Shown here piece after piece: positions 55,589-64,000 of a DNA stretch of 64,000 bases. The stretch lies in assembly GCA_002415085.1 (NCBI GenBank), contig DIBV01000001.1:124001-188000 (forward strand), in the 5' to 3' direction. Position 1 is the first letter of the stretch; the number at the start of each line of letters is the position of its first letter. This DNA comes from Arsukibacterium sp. UBA5043 (GTDB taxonomy: Bacteria; Pseudomonadota; Gammaproteobacteria; Enterobacterales; Alteromonadaceae). The notes under the pieces are model-generated. The model saw only the letters and a program-made list of their open reading frames with translations, did no database searches and was not told where the DNA came from. The position numbers were made by a program, and so were the translations under genes.

Positions 55589-56689
55589 GTGGTGACGTTC
55601 AGACGGTTTGTTTTCGGCTGTGGGCTCAGTGCCTGTGCCGTGTTGCTGTCGGCCTGTGGCGGCAGCAACAGTTCGCCGGTGCAGGAGCCAGCGCCACCGC
55701 CAGTGTCACCTGCGCCGCCATTTACCTTAACCTTTCAGGGGTTAGACGGTCATATTATCAACGAGCTTTATCAGCATAACGGTATACTGCTGGCAGCCAG
55801 TGATAATGGCGTGCATCGCCAGAATAGCAGCGGTAATTGGGTTGCAGCGGGCCTTACGGGCTATGACGTGATGGCCATGAGCCTGCTGACCGAACAGCAC
55901 TGGCTGGCGTCTACTGTTAAAACCAACCAGGACGGTTTTCCGGCATACTTACTGTTTGAAAGCTTTAATGGCGGCAGTGACTGGCATGAAATTGATTATC
56001 AATTTGGCCTGGCCGGTGAAAATGAAGCGATTTTTGCCATGGTATTTGACGCCGACGCACAGCGAATTTATGCCACCGGCATTGATGTACTGGCAAGTTC
56101 CAGCGATATGGGGCAAACCTGGAAAGCGCAGCATGGTGACTTTGGTGGTTTTGGCCAGCCCAAAACGGCATTAACCCAATCTGCTGATCACCAGACTATC
56201 TGGTATGGCGGCCAGGGGGCGATTGAAAACGGCGTATTTTATCAATATGACGTTGCCAGCAACGAGGCGATAATGCATACCGATTTATTTCCCAACCCCA
56301 GCTCGATTAAAGCGATTCGTTATGCACCGGACGATCCGGATACCGTCTATGTCAGTGCTGAGGGGGGCATTATACGCAGTACAGATCATGGCCAAAGCTG
56401 GCAGCCAGTGCTGGATAACGTCAACTTCCGCTTTTATTTTGATCTGATAATCGACCCTGCTGCGCCACAGCGGATCTATACCGCAGGCTGGGCCAAAAAT
56501 TTTACCGAGCCGCAACCGCTGATTATTGAATGGACTGATGATGGCGGTGCCAGCTGGCAGCAATATCAGTACCCTGAGCAGGATTTTTTTGGCGGGGTAC
56601 GCAGTATGATCCTGGTTGAGGAAAACCAGCAACAGGTGGTTTATTTGGGCTTATTTAAGGGCGGCATTATCCGTATGCCGCTACCTTAA
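55589..56689 (+). CDS. Lipoprotein with BNR/sialidase-like propeller repeats
   Basis: 366 residues. Lipoprotein signal with lipobox L-S-A-C (Cys23) and a Pro-rich linker, then a beta-propeller of the VPS10/BNR type: repeated S-x-D-x-G-x-(S/T)-W units (S-S-D-M-G-Q-T-W, S-T-D-H-G-Q-S-W, T-D-D-G-G-A-S-W). No catalytic site is recognised. Starts at GTG with a very strong GAGAGGGGAG ribosome site. It probably acts as a surface binding protein. Confidence 0.8.
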   Translation: MVTFRRFVFGCGLSACAVLLSACGGSNSSPVQEPAPPPVSPAPPFTLTFQGLDGHIINELYQHNGILLAASDNGVHRQNSSGNWVAAGLTGYDVMAMSLLTEQHWLASTVKTNQDGFPAYLLFESFNGGSDWHEIDYQFGLAGENEAIFAMVFDADAQRIYATGIDVLASSSDMGQTWKAQHGDFGGFGQPKTALTQSADHQTIWYGGQGAIENGVFYQYDVASNEAIMHTDLFPNPSSIKAIRYAPDDPDTVYVSAEGGIIRSTDHGQSWQPVLDNVNFRFYFDLIIDPAAPQRIYTAGWAKNFTEPQPLIIEWTDDGGASWQQYQYPEQDFFGGVRSMILVEENQQQVVYLGLFKGGIIRMPLP

Positions 56690-56715
56690 GGCTTAACCTG
56701 ATGGCTTGTCAGGCG

Positions 56716-57738
56716 TTAATTGCTGTTACCGTAGCCATTGGGATTCTGCCGTTGCCAACGCCAGCTGTCGCGCACCATGTCTTCCAGGGTTTTCTCTGCC
56801 TGCCAGCCCAGCAGCTTTAATGCTTTATCAGGTCGGGCATAACAACTGGCAATGTCGCCCGGCCGGCGCGGGGCAATCTGATAAGGTACGGCAACTTTAT
56901 TGACGCTGCTAAAAGCCTTTACCATATCCAGCACACTGTAGCCGGTGCCGGTACCCAGATTAATGGCTTCAATACCCTGCTGGCTTTCAAGATATTGCAG
57001 CGCTTTCAGATGGCCGGCGGCTAAATCGACCACATGAATATAATCACGCACACCGGTGCCATCAGGGGTAGGGTAGTCGTCACCAAAAATACTCAGTTTA
57101 TCGCGTTTACCCACTGCCACCTGCGAGATAAACGGCATCAGGTTGTTGGGAATGCCATTGGGATCTTCGCCAATCTGGCCGCTGCTGTCGGCACCAACCG
57201 GATTAAAATAGCGCAGCAGGGTAATGCCCCAATCTGGTTCAGCTTTCACCAAATCTTCCAGAATATGTTCAATCATCAGTTTACTCTGGCCGTAAGGGTT
57301 GGTGGCAGAGCGTGGTGCGGTTTCATCGATAGGCACGGTTTTGGCATCGCCATAAACGGTAGCTGAGGAGCTGAACACCAGTTTTTTAACCTTGAATTCT
57401 CGCATCACCCGGCACAGCGTTACCGTACCTGCCACGTTATTATCATAATAATGCAACGGCATTTCAGTTGACTCACCCACCGCCTTTAAACCAGCAAAAT
57501 GCACCACAGCGCTTATCTGATACTGGCGAAATACCGCACTAAGCGCCGCTTCATCGCGAATATCACCGCTGAGGGTAATGATGTTGCTATTGGCCAGTTG
57601 CGCTACTCTTTGCAGGGCGGTGGTTGAGCTGTTGCTGTAATTATCGAAACTGATAACCTGATAGCCTGCCCGGAGCAGGGCCAGCGCGGTGTGGCTGCCA
57701 ATGTAGCCGGCACCGCCGGTAAGTAGAATGTAGGTCAT
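56716..57738 (-). CDS. galE: UDP-glucose 4-epimerase
   Basis: GalE interconverts UDP-glucose and UDP-galactose for surface polysaccharide. The 340 residues are an extended SDR: G-G-A-G-Y-I-G-S-H-T NAD loop, catalytic S-S-S-A-T-V-Y-G and Y-G-Q-S-K (Tyr/Lys). The ATG at 57738 has an AAGGA site at proper distance; another ATG two codons upstream is too close to it. Confidence 0.96.
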   Translation of the reverse strand: MTYILLTGGAGYIGSHTALALLRAGYQVISFDNYSNSSTTALQRVAQLANSNIITLSGDIRDEAALSAVFRQYQISAVVHFAGLKAVGESTEMPLHYYDNNVAGTVTLCRVMREFKVKKLVFSSSATVYGDAKTVPIDETAPRSATNPYGQSKLMIEHILEDLVKAEPDWGITLLRYFNPVGADSSGQIGEDPNGIPNNLMPFISQVAVGKRDKLSIFGDDYPTPDGTGVRDYIHVVDLAAGHLKALQYLESQQGIEAINLGTGTGYSVLDMVKAFSSVNKVAVPYQIAPRRPGDIASCYARPDKALKLLGWQAEKTLEDMVRDSWRWQRQNPNGYGNSN

Positions 57739-57807
57739 GACCATCCTTGCTCAATTACTGAGGTATAAGTAGCGGTATTAATTTGTCGTCAGCACAAAAT
57801 TTTGCAA

Positions 57808-58107
57808 TCAGGGTAAGACTTTCTTAAAGGGTTTTACCGTTGATTTGATATAAACGCCGGCGCTTAAATAAGGATCATTGTCAGCCCACTGTTGTGCTTG
57901 CTCAAGCGATGCAAATTCTGCCACTACCAGTGAGCCGGTGAAGCCGGCACCGCCAGGCTCATTGCTATCTATCGCCGGCAGTGGCCCGGCTAATAACAGA
58001 CGGCCCTGCTCATTAAGCTCATGTAGCCTTGCGACGTGCGCTGGCCGGGTTGCCAACCGGTTTTCCAGACTATTGGCCGCATCTTCAGAGTAAATCATAT
58101 AGAACAT
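57808..58107 (-). CDS. yciI: YciI family protein
   Basis: 99 residues of the YCII alpha-beta barrel family, starting [18 protein letters not shown] and containing R-P-A-H-V-A-R-L (the conserved His) and A-D-N-D-P-Y. Function is not established. The ATG at 58107 has GGTGGG upstream; four more codons to 58119 are less likely. Confidence 0.9.
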   Translation of the reverse strand: MFYMIYSEDAANSLENRLATRPAHVARLHELNEQGRLLLAGPLPAIDSNEPGGAGFTGSLVVAEFASLEQAQQWADNDPYLSAGVYIKSTVKPFKKVLP

Positions 58108-58291
58108 GGTAAAACCCACCTACTGTTTGTCGCTGCAAGATAGCAGATCTGCCCGTCAAAACCAATTAGCAACGTCTTTGTTAAAGGTCGGGCTAGGATT
58201 TGCTGCAGCCTGCTGTTAGCATGCTGTGCGAACATGATAAAAATAGTAAAACAACAATTCTAATAAAAAGAGTCAGGGAGTCCGCAATCCA

Positions 58292-59749
58292 ATGAAACGT
58301 GAACAATTCAGCTCCAGCCTGGGGTTTATTCTGGCGGCCGCCGGTTCGGCTGTCGGTATCGGTAACCTGGTCGCTTTTCCGGTAATGGCCAGTAAAAACG
58401 GCGGTGCCGCTTTTTTAATTATTTACGCCTTCTTCGTCTTCTTCATCTGTTTACCTGTGATGCTGGCCGAAATGAGCCTGGGCCGGCATACCCGGCAAAA
58501 CCCGCTAGGCGCTTATACTGAAATTGGCCAGAACCGGGCCTGGCGCACCGTGGGCTGGCTTAGCGTAATCACACCTTTTATGATCGGGGTGTTTTACCTG
58601 GTGATTACGGTCTGGATTGCTGGCTATCTGGGTAAAGCGATAATGGGGCAGCTGGATCAATTAGCTGATCCAGATGGTTTCGGTCTATTTATAAATAGTG
58701 ACGAGCTGTTTATTTATATGGCATTGGTAGTGGGGCTTACTTTTTTAATTCTACAAGGCGGGGTTAAGAAAGGCATTGAAAAAGCCACCACAGTGCTGAT
58801 GCCAACCTTGTTTGTCATGTTAATTGCTTTGGTTATTTATGTACTGACTCTGGATAATGCCATGCTGGGCGTTAAGTTTTTCCTGGTTCCGGATTTTTCT
58901 AAAATAACGGGACAGGTGCTAAACGGAGCATTGGCACAAGCGTTTTTCTCCTTGTCACTGGCCATGGGCATTTTAATTACCTACGGTTCGTACATTCAAA
59001 AGAACAATAACATTGTCTCTGCCGGTAAAATGGTGGCTGCGTTGTCACTACTGGTTGCTTGTTGTTCAGGCTTACTGATCTTACCCGCAGCGTTTTCGTT
59101 TAATCCGGATATTGAAATAACCGAGCTGTCTGAATCCAGTATCGGCATGATTTTTATGTTCCTGCCAAAAATCTTCTTAGCCTTGCAGGCTGATATCGGT
59201 TACTTCGGCGCGTCCTTTATTGCTTCATTTTTCTTTTTGCTGGTGTTTTTTGCTGCGATGACCTCGCTGGTATCGATTATTGAAGTACCGGTGGCCAGTA
59301 TTATGGACGGCAAAGGACTAAGCCGGCGTAAAGCATTGTATTCACTGGGTGCTGCTATGGTGGTTTTAGCGGTGATTAGCGCGTTATCGTTTGGTCGGGT
59401 GGATATGCTCAGTGGTATTACCAGTTATGGTGCTGATGCAACCGGACAACCCATAGTGAAGTCGTTTTTCGATTTAATTTACGACATGTTTTATGAAACC
59501 ATACTGCCATTAAATGGTTTATTGCTGTGTTTATTTGTGATTTACCGCTGGAAAAAGCAAAATCTGGATGCCGAAATGAGTCAGGGCAATGCCAGCTTTG
59601 CCGGCTCATTCTTACAAAAATACGTTAACTTTTCCCTCGGCACCTTTATTCCGGTGATCCTGGCAATCATCTTTATTAATACCGTCTCAACCATCTATTT
59701 TGGCTACAACATGTTGACGGTATTTTTTGAGCAGATTGGCTTTAACTAA
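58292..59749 (+). CDS. Sodium-dependent transporter, NSS (SNF) family
   Basis: 485 residues with about 12 membrane helices. The helix 1 sodium-site segment G-F-I-L-A-A-A-G-S-A-V-G-I-G-N is typical of bacterial neurotransmitter:sodium symporters such as LeuT and MhsT; the next residues L-V-A-F-P replace the common I-W-R-F-P. The substrate is probably an amino acid. Confidence 0.92.
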   Translation: MKREQFSSSLGFILAAAGSAVGIGNLVAFPVMASKNGGAAFLIIYAFFVFFICLPVMLAEMSLGRHTRQNPLGAYTEIGQNRAWRTVGWLSVITPFMIGVFYLVITVWIAGYLGKAIMGQLDQLADPDGFGLFINSDELFIYMALVVGLTFLILQGGVKKGIEKATTVLMPTLFVMLIALVIYVLTLDNAMLGVKFFLVPDFSKITGQVLNGALAQAFFSLSLAMGILITYGSYIQKNNNIVSAGKMVAALSLLVACCSGLLILPAAFSFNPDIEITELSESSIGMIFMFLPKIFLALQADIGYFGASFIASFFFLLVFFAAMTSLVSIIEVPVASIMDGKGLSRRKALYSLGAAMVVLAVISALSFGRVDMLSGITSYGADATGQPIVKSFFDLIYDMFYETILPLNGLLLCLFVIYRWKKQNLDAEMSQGNASFAGSFLQKYVNFSLGTFIPVILAIIFINTVSTIYFGYNMLTVFFEQIGFN

Positions 59750-59767
59750 TTGCTACCCTGGTAGCTA

Positions 59768-59802
59768 TAAAAAGAAACCCGCTATTTGCGGGTTTCTTTT
59801 TA
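59768..59802. terminator. Bidirectional terminator
   Basis: AAAAAGAAACCCGC and GCGGGTTTCTTTTT form a long stem around TATTT between the transporter gene and the convergent small membrane protein gene. Confidence 0.9.
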
Positions 59803-59823
59803 TAATGGAATTGATAACAATGT

Positions 59824-60147
59824 TTAGTCGTCAGTTTGCGCTTTATTTTCTTGCTCAAATAATTGCCGGCGTACAAGGCTGAAGCGGCTTTGACACAAGG
59901 CAAAGGTAATGGGGCGGCTAATAAGCAGGTAAAGTGGCGCTATCAGCAGGGCATAGCCCAGCATTGCCCAGCCATCGGCCCTGGCTGCCAGAATAAACAG
60001 AAAGAAAATAATCACCAGTTTCAGGGTATTCAACGCGACTTTAGTCGGCGCGGGTAGTTTGTCGGCAGTGGCTCGGATGACTTCCATCCGCTGGCCAAAA
60101 TTCAGGCCCTGCAATTCTGGTATGTTATTGCTGTTAAAATACAACAT
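59824..60147 (-). CDS. Small membrane protein (DUF6170-like)
   Basis: 107 residues beginning MLYFNSNNIPELQGLNFGQR, with two helices (about 44-62 and 66-86) and a charged tail. Proteins with this start are common in this part of the gammaproteobacteria and have no known role; the DUF number is from memory. The ATG at 60147 has an AGAAGGA site. Confidence 0.75.
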   Translation of the reverse strand: MLYFNSNNIPELQGLNFGQRMEVIRATADKLPAPTKVALNTLKLVIIFFLFILAARADGWAMLGYALLIAPLYLLISRPITFALCQSRFSLVRRQLFEQENKAQTDD

Positions 60148-60240
60148 GACTTGTCCTTCTGGCAAAAACGGCTGCGTCAGCGGCAGGCCGACATTATAAC
60201 CAGTTTTACAGCCAAAACCCATTTTGCGATCAGCTGTTTT

Positions 60241-62154
60241 TCAGCTACCGATTTTGGCAACAGGCCGTGCTGTTATTAAGCCACGCGCTGTCATACAACT
60301 GGCAATTTCAGTCAGACTTGCCGGGTCATCAATGGTTGACGGCACGACGTACTCTTCACCATCGGCAATTTGCCGCAGTAACTTACGCAGAATTTTACCC
60401 GAGCGGGTTTTGGGTAACCGCGGCACAATTAATGCCTGTTTAAAGCAGGCTAGCGCACCAATTTGCTCACGTACTTTTTGCACCAGCTCGCTTTGCAACT
60501 GCTGCTCGCTAATCTCAACGCCGTTTTTAAGTAAAATAAAGCCCACGGGTTGCTGGCCTTTTAACGGATCGGCCAGTCCGATAACGCAACACTCGGCTAC
60601 CGCGGGGTGGCTGGCAACAATCTCTTCCATTTCACCGGTTGATAAGCGGTGTCCGGCGACGTTAATTACATCATCGGTGCGGCCCATTACATACAGGTAA
60701 CCGTCATCGTCCAGGTAGCCGCCATCACCACTGGCATAATAGCCGGGAAACTGACGCAGGTAGCCAGCAATAAAGCGCTCCGGGTTCTGCCAGATTGTGG
60801 TCAGGCAGCCTGGGGGCAACGGTAACTTAATAGCAATGTTGCCCTGCTGATTGGCTGGCAGCGCCTGGCCGTTATGATCAAGTATCGCCACCTGAAAGCC
60901 CGGCACCGGTACCGTGGCAGAGCCGGCTTTGCCTGGCAACAGTTCAATGCCGGCCGGGTTGGCGCAAATAGCCCAGCCGGTTTCGGTTTGCCACCAATGA
61001 TCGATCACCGGTTTGCCGCTGTGTTCAACGGTCCAGTCATAGGTCGCCGGGTCTAACCTTTCACCCGCCATATAAATTCGCTCAAGCGCGCTCAGATCAT
61101 AATGCCGGATTAATTCAGCGTCGGGGTCTTCTTTACGAATGGCCCTAAAAGCGGTAGGCGCGGCAAACAGGGCTTTGACTTTATATTCAGCACACACCCG
61201 CCAGAACGCGCCGGCATCGGGGGTATATACGGGCTTTCCTTCATACAACACGCTGGTACAACCGGCCAGCAATGGCCCATACACAATGTAGGAGTGTCCG
61301 ACCACCCAGCCAACATCTGATGCTGCCCAGAACACATCGCCAGGCCCCATGCCATAAATAGCCTGCATGCTGTAATGCAGTGCGACGGCATGGCCGCCAT
61401 TGTCCCGGACCACGCCTTTTGGTTTGCCGGTGGTACCAGAAGTGTACAGAATATACAGCGGATCAGTGCTTTTAACCGGCACACAGGCGGCCGGCTGCGC
61501 TTGTTGCAGTAACTGTTGCCAATCATAATCCCGTTCTTGCTGCAGCTCAGCTATAAGCTCAGGCCGTTGCCAGATAATACAGCTGTCGGGTTTATGCGTC
61601 GCCAGCTCAAGCGCATTATCTAACAGCGGTTTGTAAGCAATGATCCGGTTAACTTCAATACCACAGGAAGCGGCAACAATCACTTTCGGGCTGGCGTCAT
61701 CTATCCGCAGCGCCAGTTCGTGCGCGGCAAAGCCGCCAAATACCACAGAATGCACTGCGCCCAGGCGGGCAACAGCCAGCATGGCAATAACGGCCTGTGG
61801 GATCATCGGCATATAAATCACCACCCGATCGCCTTTAGCGACACCTCGCGCCTTTAAAACCCCGGCAAATAGGGCCACCTGCTCGGTTAACTGCCGGTAG
61901 CTAAACTGATGCTTGCTGTTGGTCACTGGTGAGTCATAAATCAGGGCGATCTGCTCACCACGGCCTTGCTCAACATGATAATCAAGTGCCAGATAGGCCG
62001 TATTGAGCTCGCCATCCGCAAACCATTGGTACTGCTCACCTTTAATGTGCAGAATTTGGCCGGGAGCCCGGTACCATGCCAGGCGGTTGGCTTTTTCGGC
62101 CCAGAATTGCTGTGGCTGCTGGCAAGCTGCCTGATATTCAGTTTGATAAGACAT
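60241..62154 (-). CDS. prpE: Propionate-CoA ligase / short-chain acyl-CoA synthetase
   Basis: PrpE activates propionate (or acetate) to the CoA ester via an acyl-adenylate. The 637 residues carry the AMP loop Y-I-L-Y-T-S-G-T-T-G-K-P-K-G, the core W-W-Q-T-E-T-G and the C-terminal catalytic lysine in T-R-S-G-K-I-L-R. It fits PrpE/ACSS3 better than Acs by its start and length. The ATG at 62154 lies eight bases after AAGGA. No other prp genes are nearby. Confidence 0.9.
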   Translation of the reverse strand: MSYQTEYQAACQQPQQFWAEKANRLAWYRAPGQILHIKGEQYQWFADGELNTAYLALDYHVEQGRGEQIALIYDSPVTNSKHQFSYRQLTEQVALFAGVLKARGVAKGDRVVIYMPMIPQAVIAMLAVARLGAVHSVVFGGFAAHELALRIDDASPKVIVAASCGIEVNRIIAYKPLLDNALELATHKPDSCIIWQRPELIAELQQERDYDWQQLLQQAQPAACVPVKSTDPLYILYTSGTTGKPKGVVRDNGGHAVALHYSMQAIYGMGPGDVFWAASDVGWVVGHSYIVYGPLLAGCTSVLYEGKPVYTPDAGAFWRVCAEYKVKALFAAPTAFRAIRKEDPDAELIRHYDLSALERIYMAGERLDPATYDWTVEHSGKPVIDHWWQTETGWAICANPAGIELLPGKAGSATVPVPGFQVAILDHNGQALPANQQGNIAIKLPLPPGCLTTIWQNPERFIAGYLRQFPGYYASGDGGYLDDDGYLYVMGRTDDVINVAGHRLSTGEMEEIVASHPAVAECCVIGLADPLKGQQPVGFILLKNGVEISEQQLQSELVQKVREQIGALACFKQALIVPRLPKTRSGKILRKLLRQIADGEEYVVPSTIDDPASLTEIASCMTARGLITARPVAKIGS

Positions 62155-62227
62155 GCGCATAGTCCTTGTGGCTGCGGTTTGTTGGTACATTACAGAAAAA
62201 CCGCAGCGCTGCCACTTAGACTTATGG

Positions 62228-63763
62228 CTAATCAGGTAGCAGATTGAGCCAGTTTACTTGATATAGATCATGCCGACGGTCTTTCAGGTTGGTGACCGAG
62301 CCTTCGTTACGAATTTGCTTTAAGCGGTCCAAATCTAAATCAGAAAACATCATCATTTCGGTGTTGGGGGTGGTTTCAGTCATGACTGCATCATGCGGGA
62401 ACGCGAAATCTGATGGTGAAAATACTGCTGACTGAGCGTATTGCACATCAAGATTATCGACCTGGGGCAAGTTACCGCAACTGCCGCAAATCACTACATA
62501 ACATTCGTTTTCAATGGCTCTGGCCATGGCGCAATGTTTTACTCTTAGAAAACCATTTTTGGTATCAGTCCAGAACGGCACAAAGAGTACGTCCATATCC
62601 TGTTGCGCCAACACCCGGCTCAGCTCCGGGAACTCGACATCATAACAAATTAGAATACCTACCCGGCCGGCATCGGTTTCAAATACCTGCAGCTTATTAC
62701 CGCCTTCAATAACCCAGTCCCGGCGCTCGTGCGGGGTAATATGAATTTTACTCTGGCAATCTATGGTGCCATCGCGCCGGCATAAAAAGCTGACATTAAA
62801 TAAACTGTCATTTTCCATCACGGGCATCGAACCAGTAATGATATTGATGTTATAGCTTACCGCCATATCAGACATCGCGGCTTTAAACTGCTCAGTAAAG
62901 CCGGCTAAAAAACGAATGGCTGCGGTCTGGTTCGATTTGTCAGGGCAAAGGCCCATCAAGGCGGCATTAAAAAACTCCGGAAACAGTGCAAAATCACTTT
63001 GATAATCGGCCAGGGCATCAACGAAGTACTCTACCTGCTGCAGTACCTGCTCAACGGAGGTGACTTCACGCATCTGCCATTGCACGGCGCCAATCCGGAT
63101 TTGGCTTTTCCGGCTGTGAAGCGCATCGTGAACCGGCTCGTAGAAAATATTATTCCACTCGAGCAAGGTCGCATAACCCTGAGAGCTTTCGTCTTCCGGC
63201 AGATATTTTTTCAGCAGGCGTTTTAGCTGAAAGTCATTTGATAACTGAAAACTTAATATAGGGTCATAAATTTCCCGACACTTCACGGCTTCCAGATACT
63301 CGGCAGCTGACATTTTATTGCTGTGCTGCTGATAACTAGGAATACGACCGCCGGCTAAAATGGCGCGCAGGTTTAACTGGCGGCAAAGATCTTTGCGGGC
63401 ATCATACAGCCGCCGTCCTAGCCGGTAGCCCCGGTAATCCGGGTGGATCATTAAATCCAGACCGTAAAGCGCATCACCGGTTTTGTCATGCAATATGGTT
63501 TCGCGTTTTCCAATTAAATCATCGTAGGTATGGGGGTTACTGAAACGCTCATATTTTACTTGAACGGTTAACGCCAGACCAATAATGTCATCATGGTCTA
63601 TCAGGCAAATCTGGCCTTCGGCAAAGTCTTTAATTAACGTATTAATGGTATGTTTAGGCCAGGCGCCGCCAATATCGTGATATACCCGGTCCATCAGTTG
63701 CTGCACCTGAGGATAGTCGGCGGGGGTTAAATGGCGGATCTTTAAGTGCAGATCGTCGCGCAT
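62228..63763 (-). CDS. GNAT acetyltransferase-nitrilase fusion
   Basis: 511 residues. The N-terminal GNAT domain (about 5-200) has the acetyl-CoA loop in H-P-D-Y-R-G-Y-R-L-G-R-R-L-Y. The C-terminal carbon-nitrogen hydrolase domain (about 218-505) has the Glu-Lys-Cys triad in L-F-P-E-F-F, K-I-H-I-T-P-H-E and I-L-I-C-Y-D-V-E-F-P-E. The fused form is widespread in bacteria; substrates are unknown. Confidence 0.92.
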   Translation of the reverse strand: MRDDLHLKIRHLTPADYPQVQQLMDRVYHDIGGAWPKHTINTLIKDFAEGQICLIDHDDIIGLALTVQVKYERFSNPHTYDDLIGKRETILHDKTGDALYGLDLMIHPDYRGYRLGRRLYDARKDLCRQLNLRAILAGGRIPSYQQHSNKMSAAEYLEAVKCREIYDPILSFQLSNDFQLKRLLKKYLPEDESSQGYATLLEWNNIFYEPVHDALHSRKSQIRIGAVQWQMREVTSVEQVLQQVEYFVDALADYQSDFALFPEFFNAALMGLCPDKSNQTAAIRFLAGFTEQFKAAMSDMAVSYNINIITGSMPVMENDSLFNVSFLCRRDGTIDCQSKIHITPHERRDWVIEGGNKLQVFETDAGRVGILICYDVEFPELSRVLAQQDMDVLFVPFWTDTKNGFLRVKHCAMARAIENECYVVICGSCGNLPQVDNLDVQYAQSAVFSPSDFAFPHDAVMTETTPNTEMMMFSDLDLDRLKQIRNEGSVTNLKDRRHDLYQVNWLNLLPD

Positions 63764-63910
63764 AATTAAGGCTCCTGTTGCTTGGGTAGAACTTGAGATA
63801 ACAAAACCATATCACCAAATCAGCAGCGGGTAAAAGCAGTGGCTGATTTGAGTTTTTATACTTTCTTCAATAGTATAAATAGCGTTGCAGAACAAAAGGA
63901 GCTTTGGCGT

Positions 63911-64000
63911 ATGTTATTCAGACGATTAGCTGCGATGTCAGTATTCAGCTTGCTGGCAGCGCTGTGCTGGGCGGCGTTAACAGAAAATCAGGGATGGTGG
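63911..64000 (+). CDS. Start of a gene cut by the window edge
   Basis: Thirty codons beginning MLFRRLAAMSVFSLLAALCWA, a likely signal or membrane segment, with an AAGGAG ribosome site nine bases before the ATG. Too short to identify. Confidence 0.6.
   Translation, partial: MLFRRLAAMSVFSLLAALCWAALTENQGWW

Overview
The window is chromosomal DNA of a gammaproteobacterium. The gene set (cmoA, aspS-yebC-ruvCAB, tol-pal, a trpEGDCFBA operon with a WWW leader peptide, rluB-scpAB next to yciO and rnm) and the protein sequences look like the Alishewanella/Arsukibacterium/Rheinheimera group or a near relative. That assignment is inference from overall look, not from a database search.

Layout. Positions 1-16127 are housekeeping: cmoA (cut by the window edge), a three-sensor diguanylate cyclase, aspS, yebC-ruvC-ruvA-ruvB, a 630-base gap with a candidate minus-strand small RNA, the ybgC-tolQRAB-pal-cpoB operon, four identical tRNA-Lys(UUU) genes and nadA. 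Position 16254 starts a tRNA-Ser(GGA) gene that is the anchor of an accessory region reaching to about 29600.

The accessory region is two related islands in tandem. Island 1 (16344-27020) starts with an array of decayed tRNA-Ser-end/terminator modules, then a leftward two-gene unit (small acidic protein plus GNAT-like protein), a divergent type I restriction-modification operon hsdR-hsdM-hsdS, and, coupled to hsdS by an ATGA overlap, a four-helix membrane protein and a UG/Abi-type reverse transcriptase, followed by a truncated-looking DUF1566-repeat protein. A 72-base perfect direct repeat carrying the last 15 bases of tRNA-Ser (16329-16400 and 27021-27092) brackets island 1. Island 2 (27093-about 29600) repeats the same left-end order, but its hsdR is reduced to an N-terminal fragment and is followed by an AT-rich pair of membrane/coiled-coil genes. 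No integrase is visible in either island. The restriction enzyme plus membrane protein plus reverse transcriptase operon is the best candidate for a little-described defence system.

From 29848 the content becomes more ordinary: an orphan encapsulated-ferritin-like protein with no shell gene, a secreted protein of unknown function, a DUF445 protein, a lipoprotein dipeptidase, a cytochrome b562-like protein, a second YebC paralogue, a HAD phosphatase, a membrane diguanylate cyclase, a divergent bifunctional penicillin-binding protein, hemH, a PQQ-type sugar dehydrogenase and a SlyD-like isomerase. Positions 44051-51031 hold the complete trp operon on the minus strand with promoter, leader peptide and attenuator. 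The rest carries rnm, yciO, scpA-scpB-rluB, a lipoprotein, galE, yciI, a sodium symporter, prpE, a GNAT-nitrilase fusion and the start of one more gene at the right edge.
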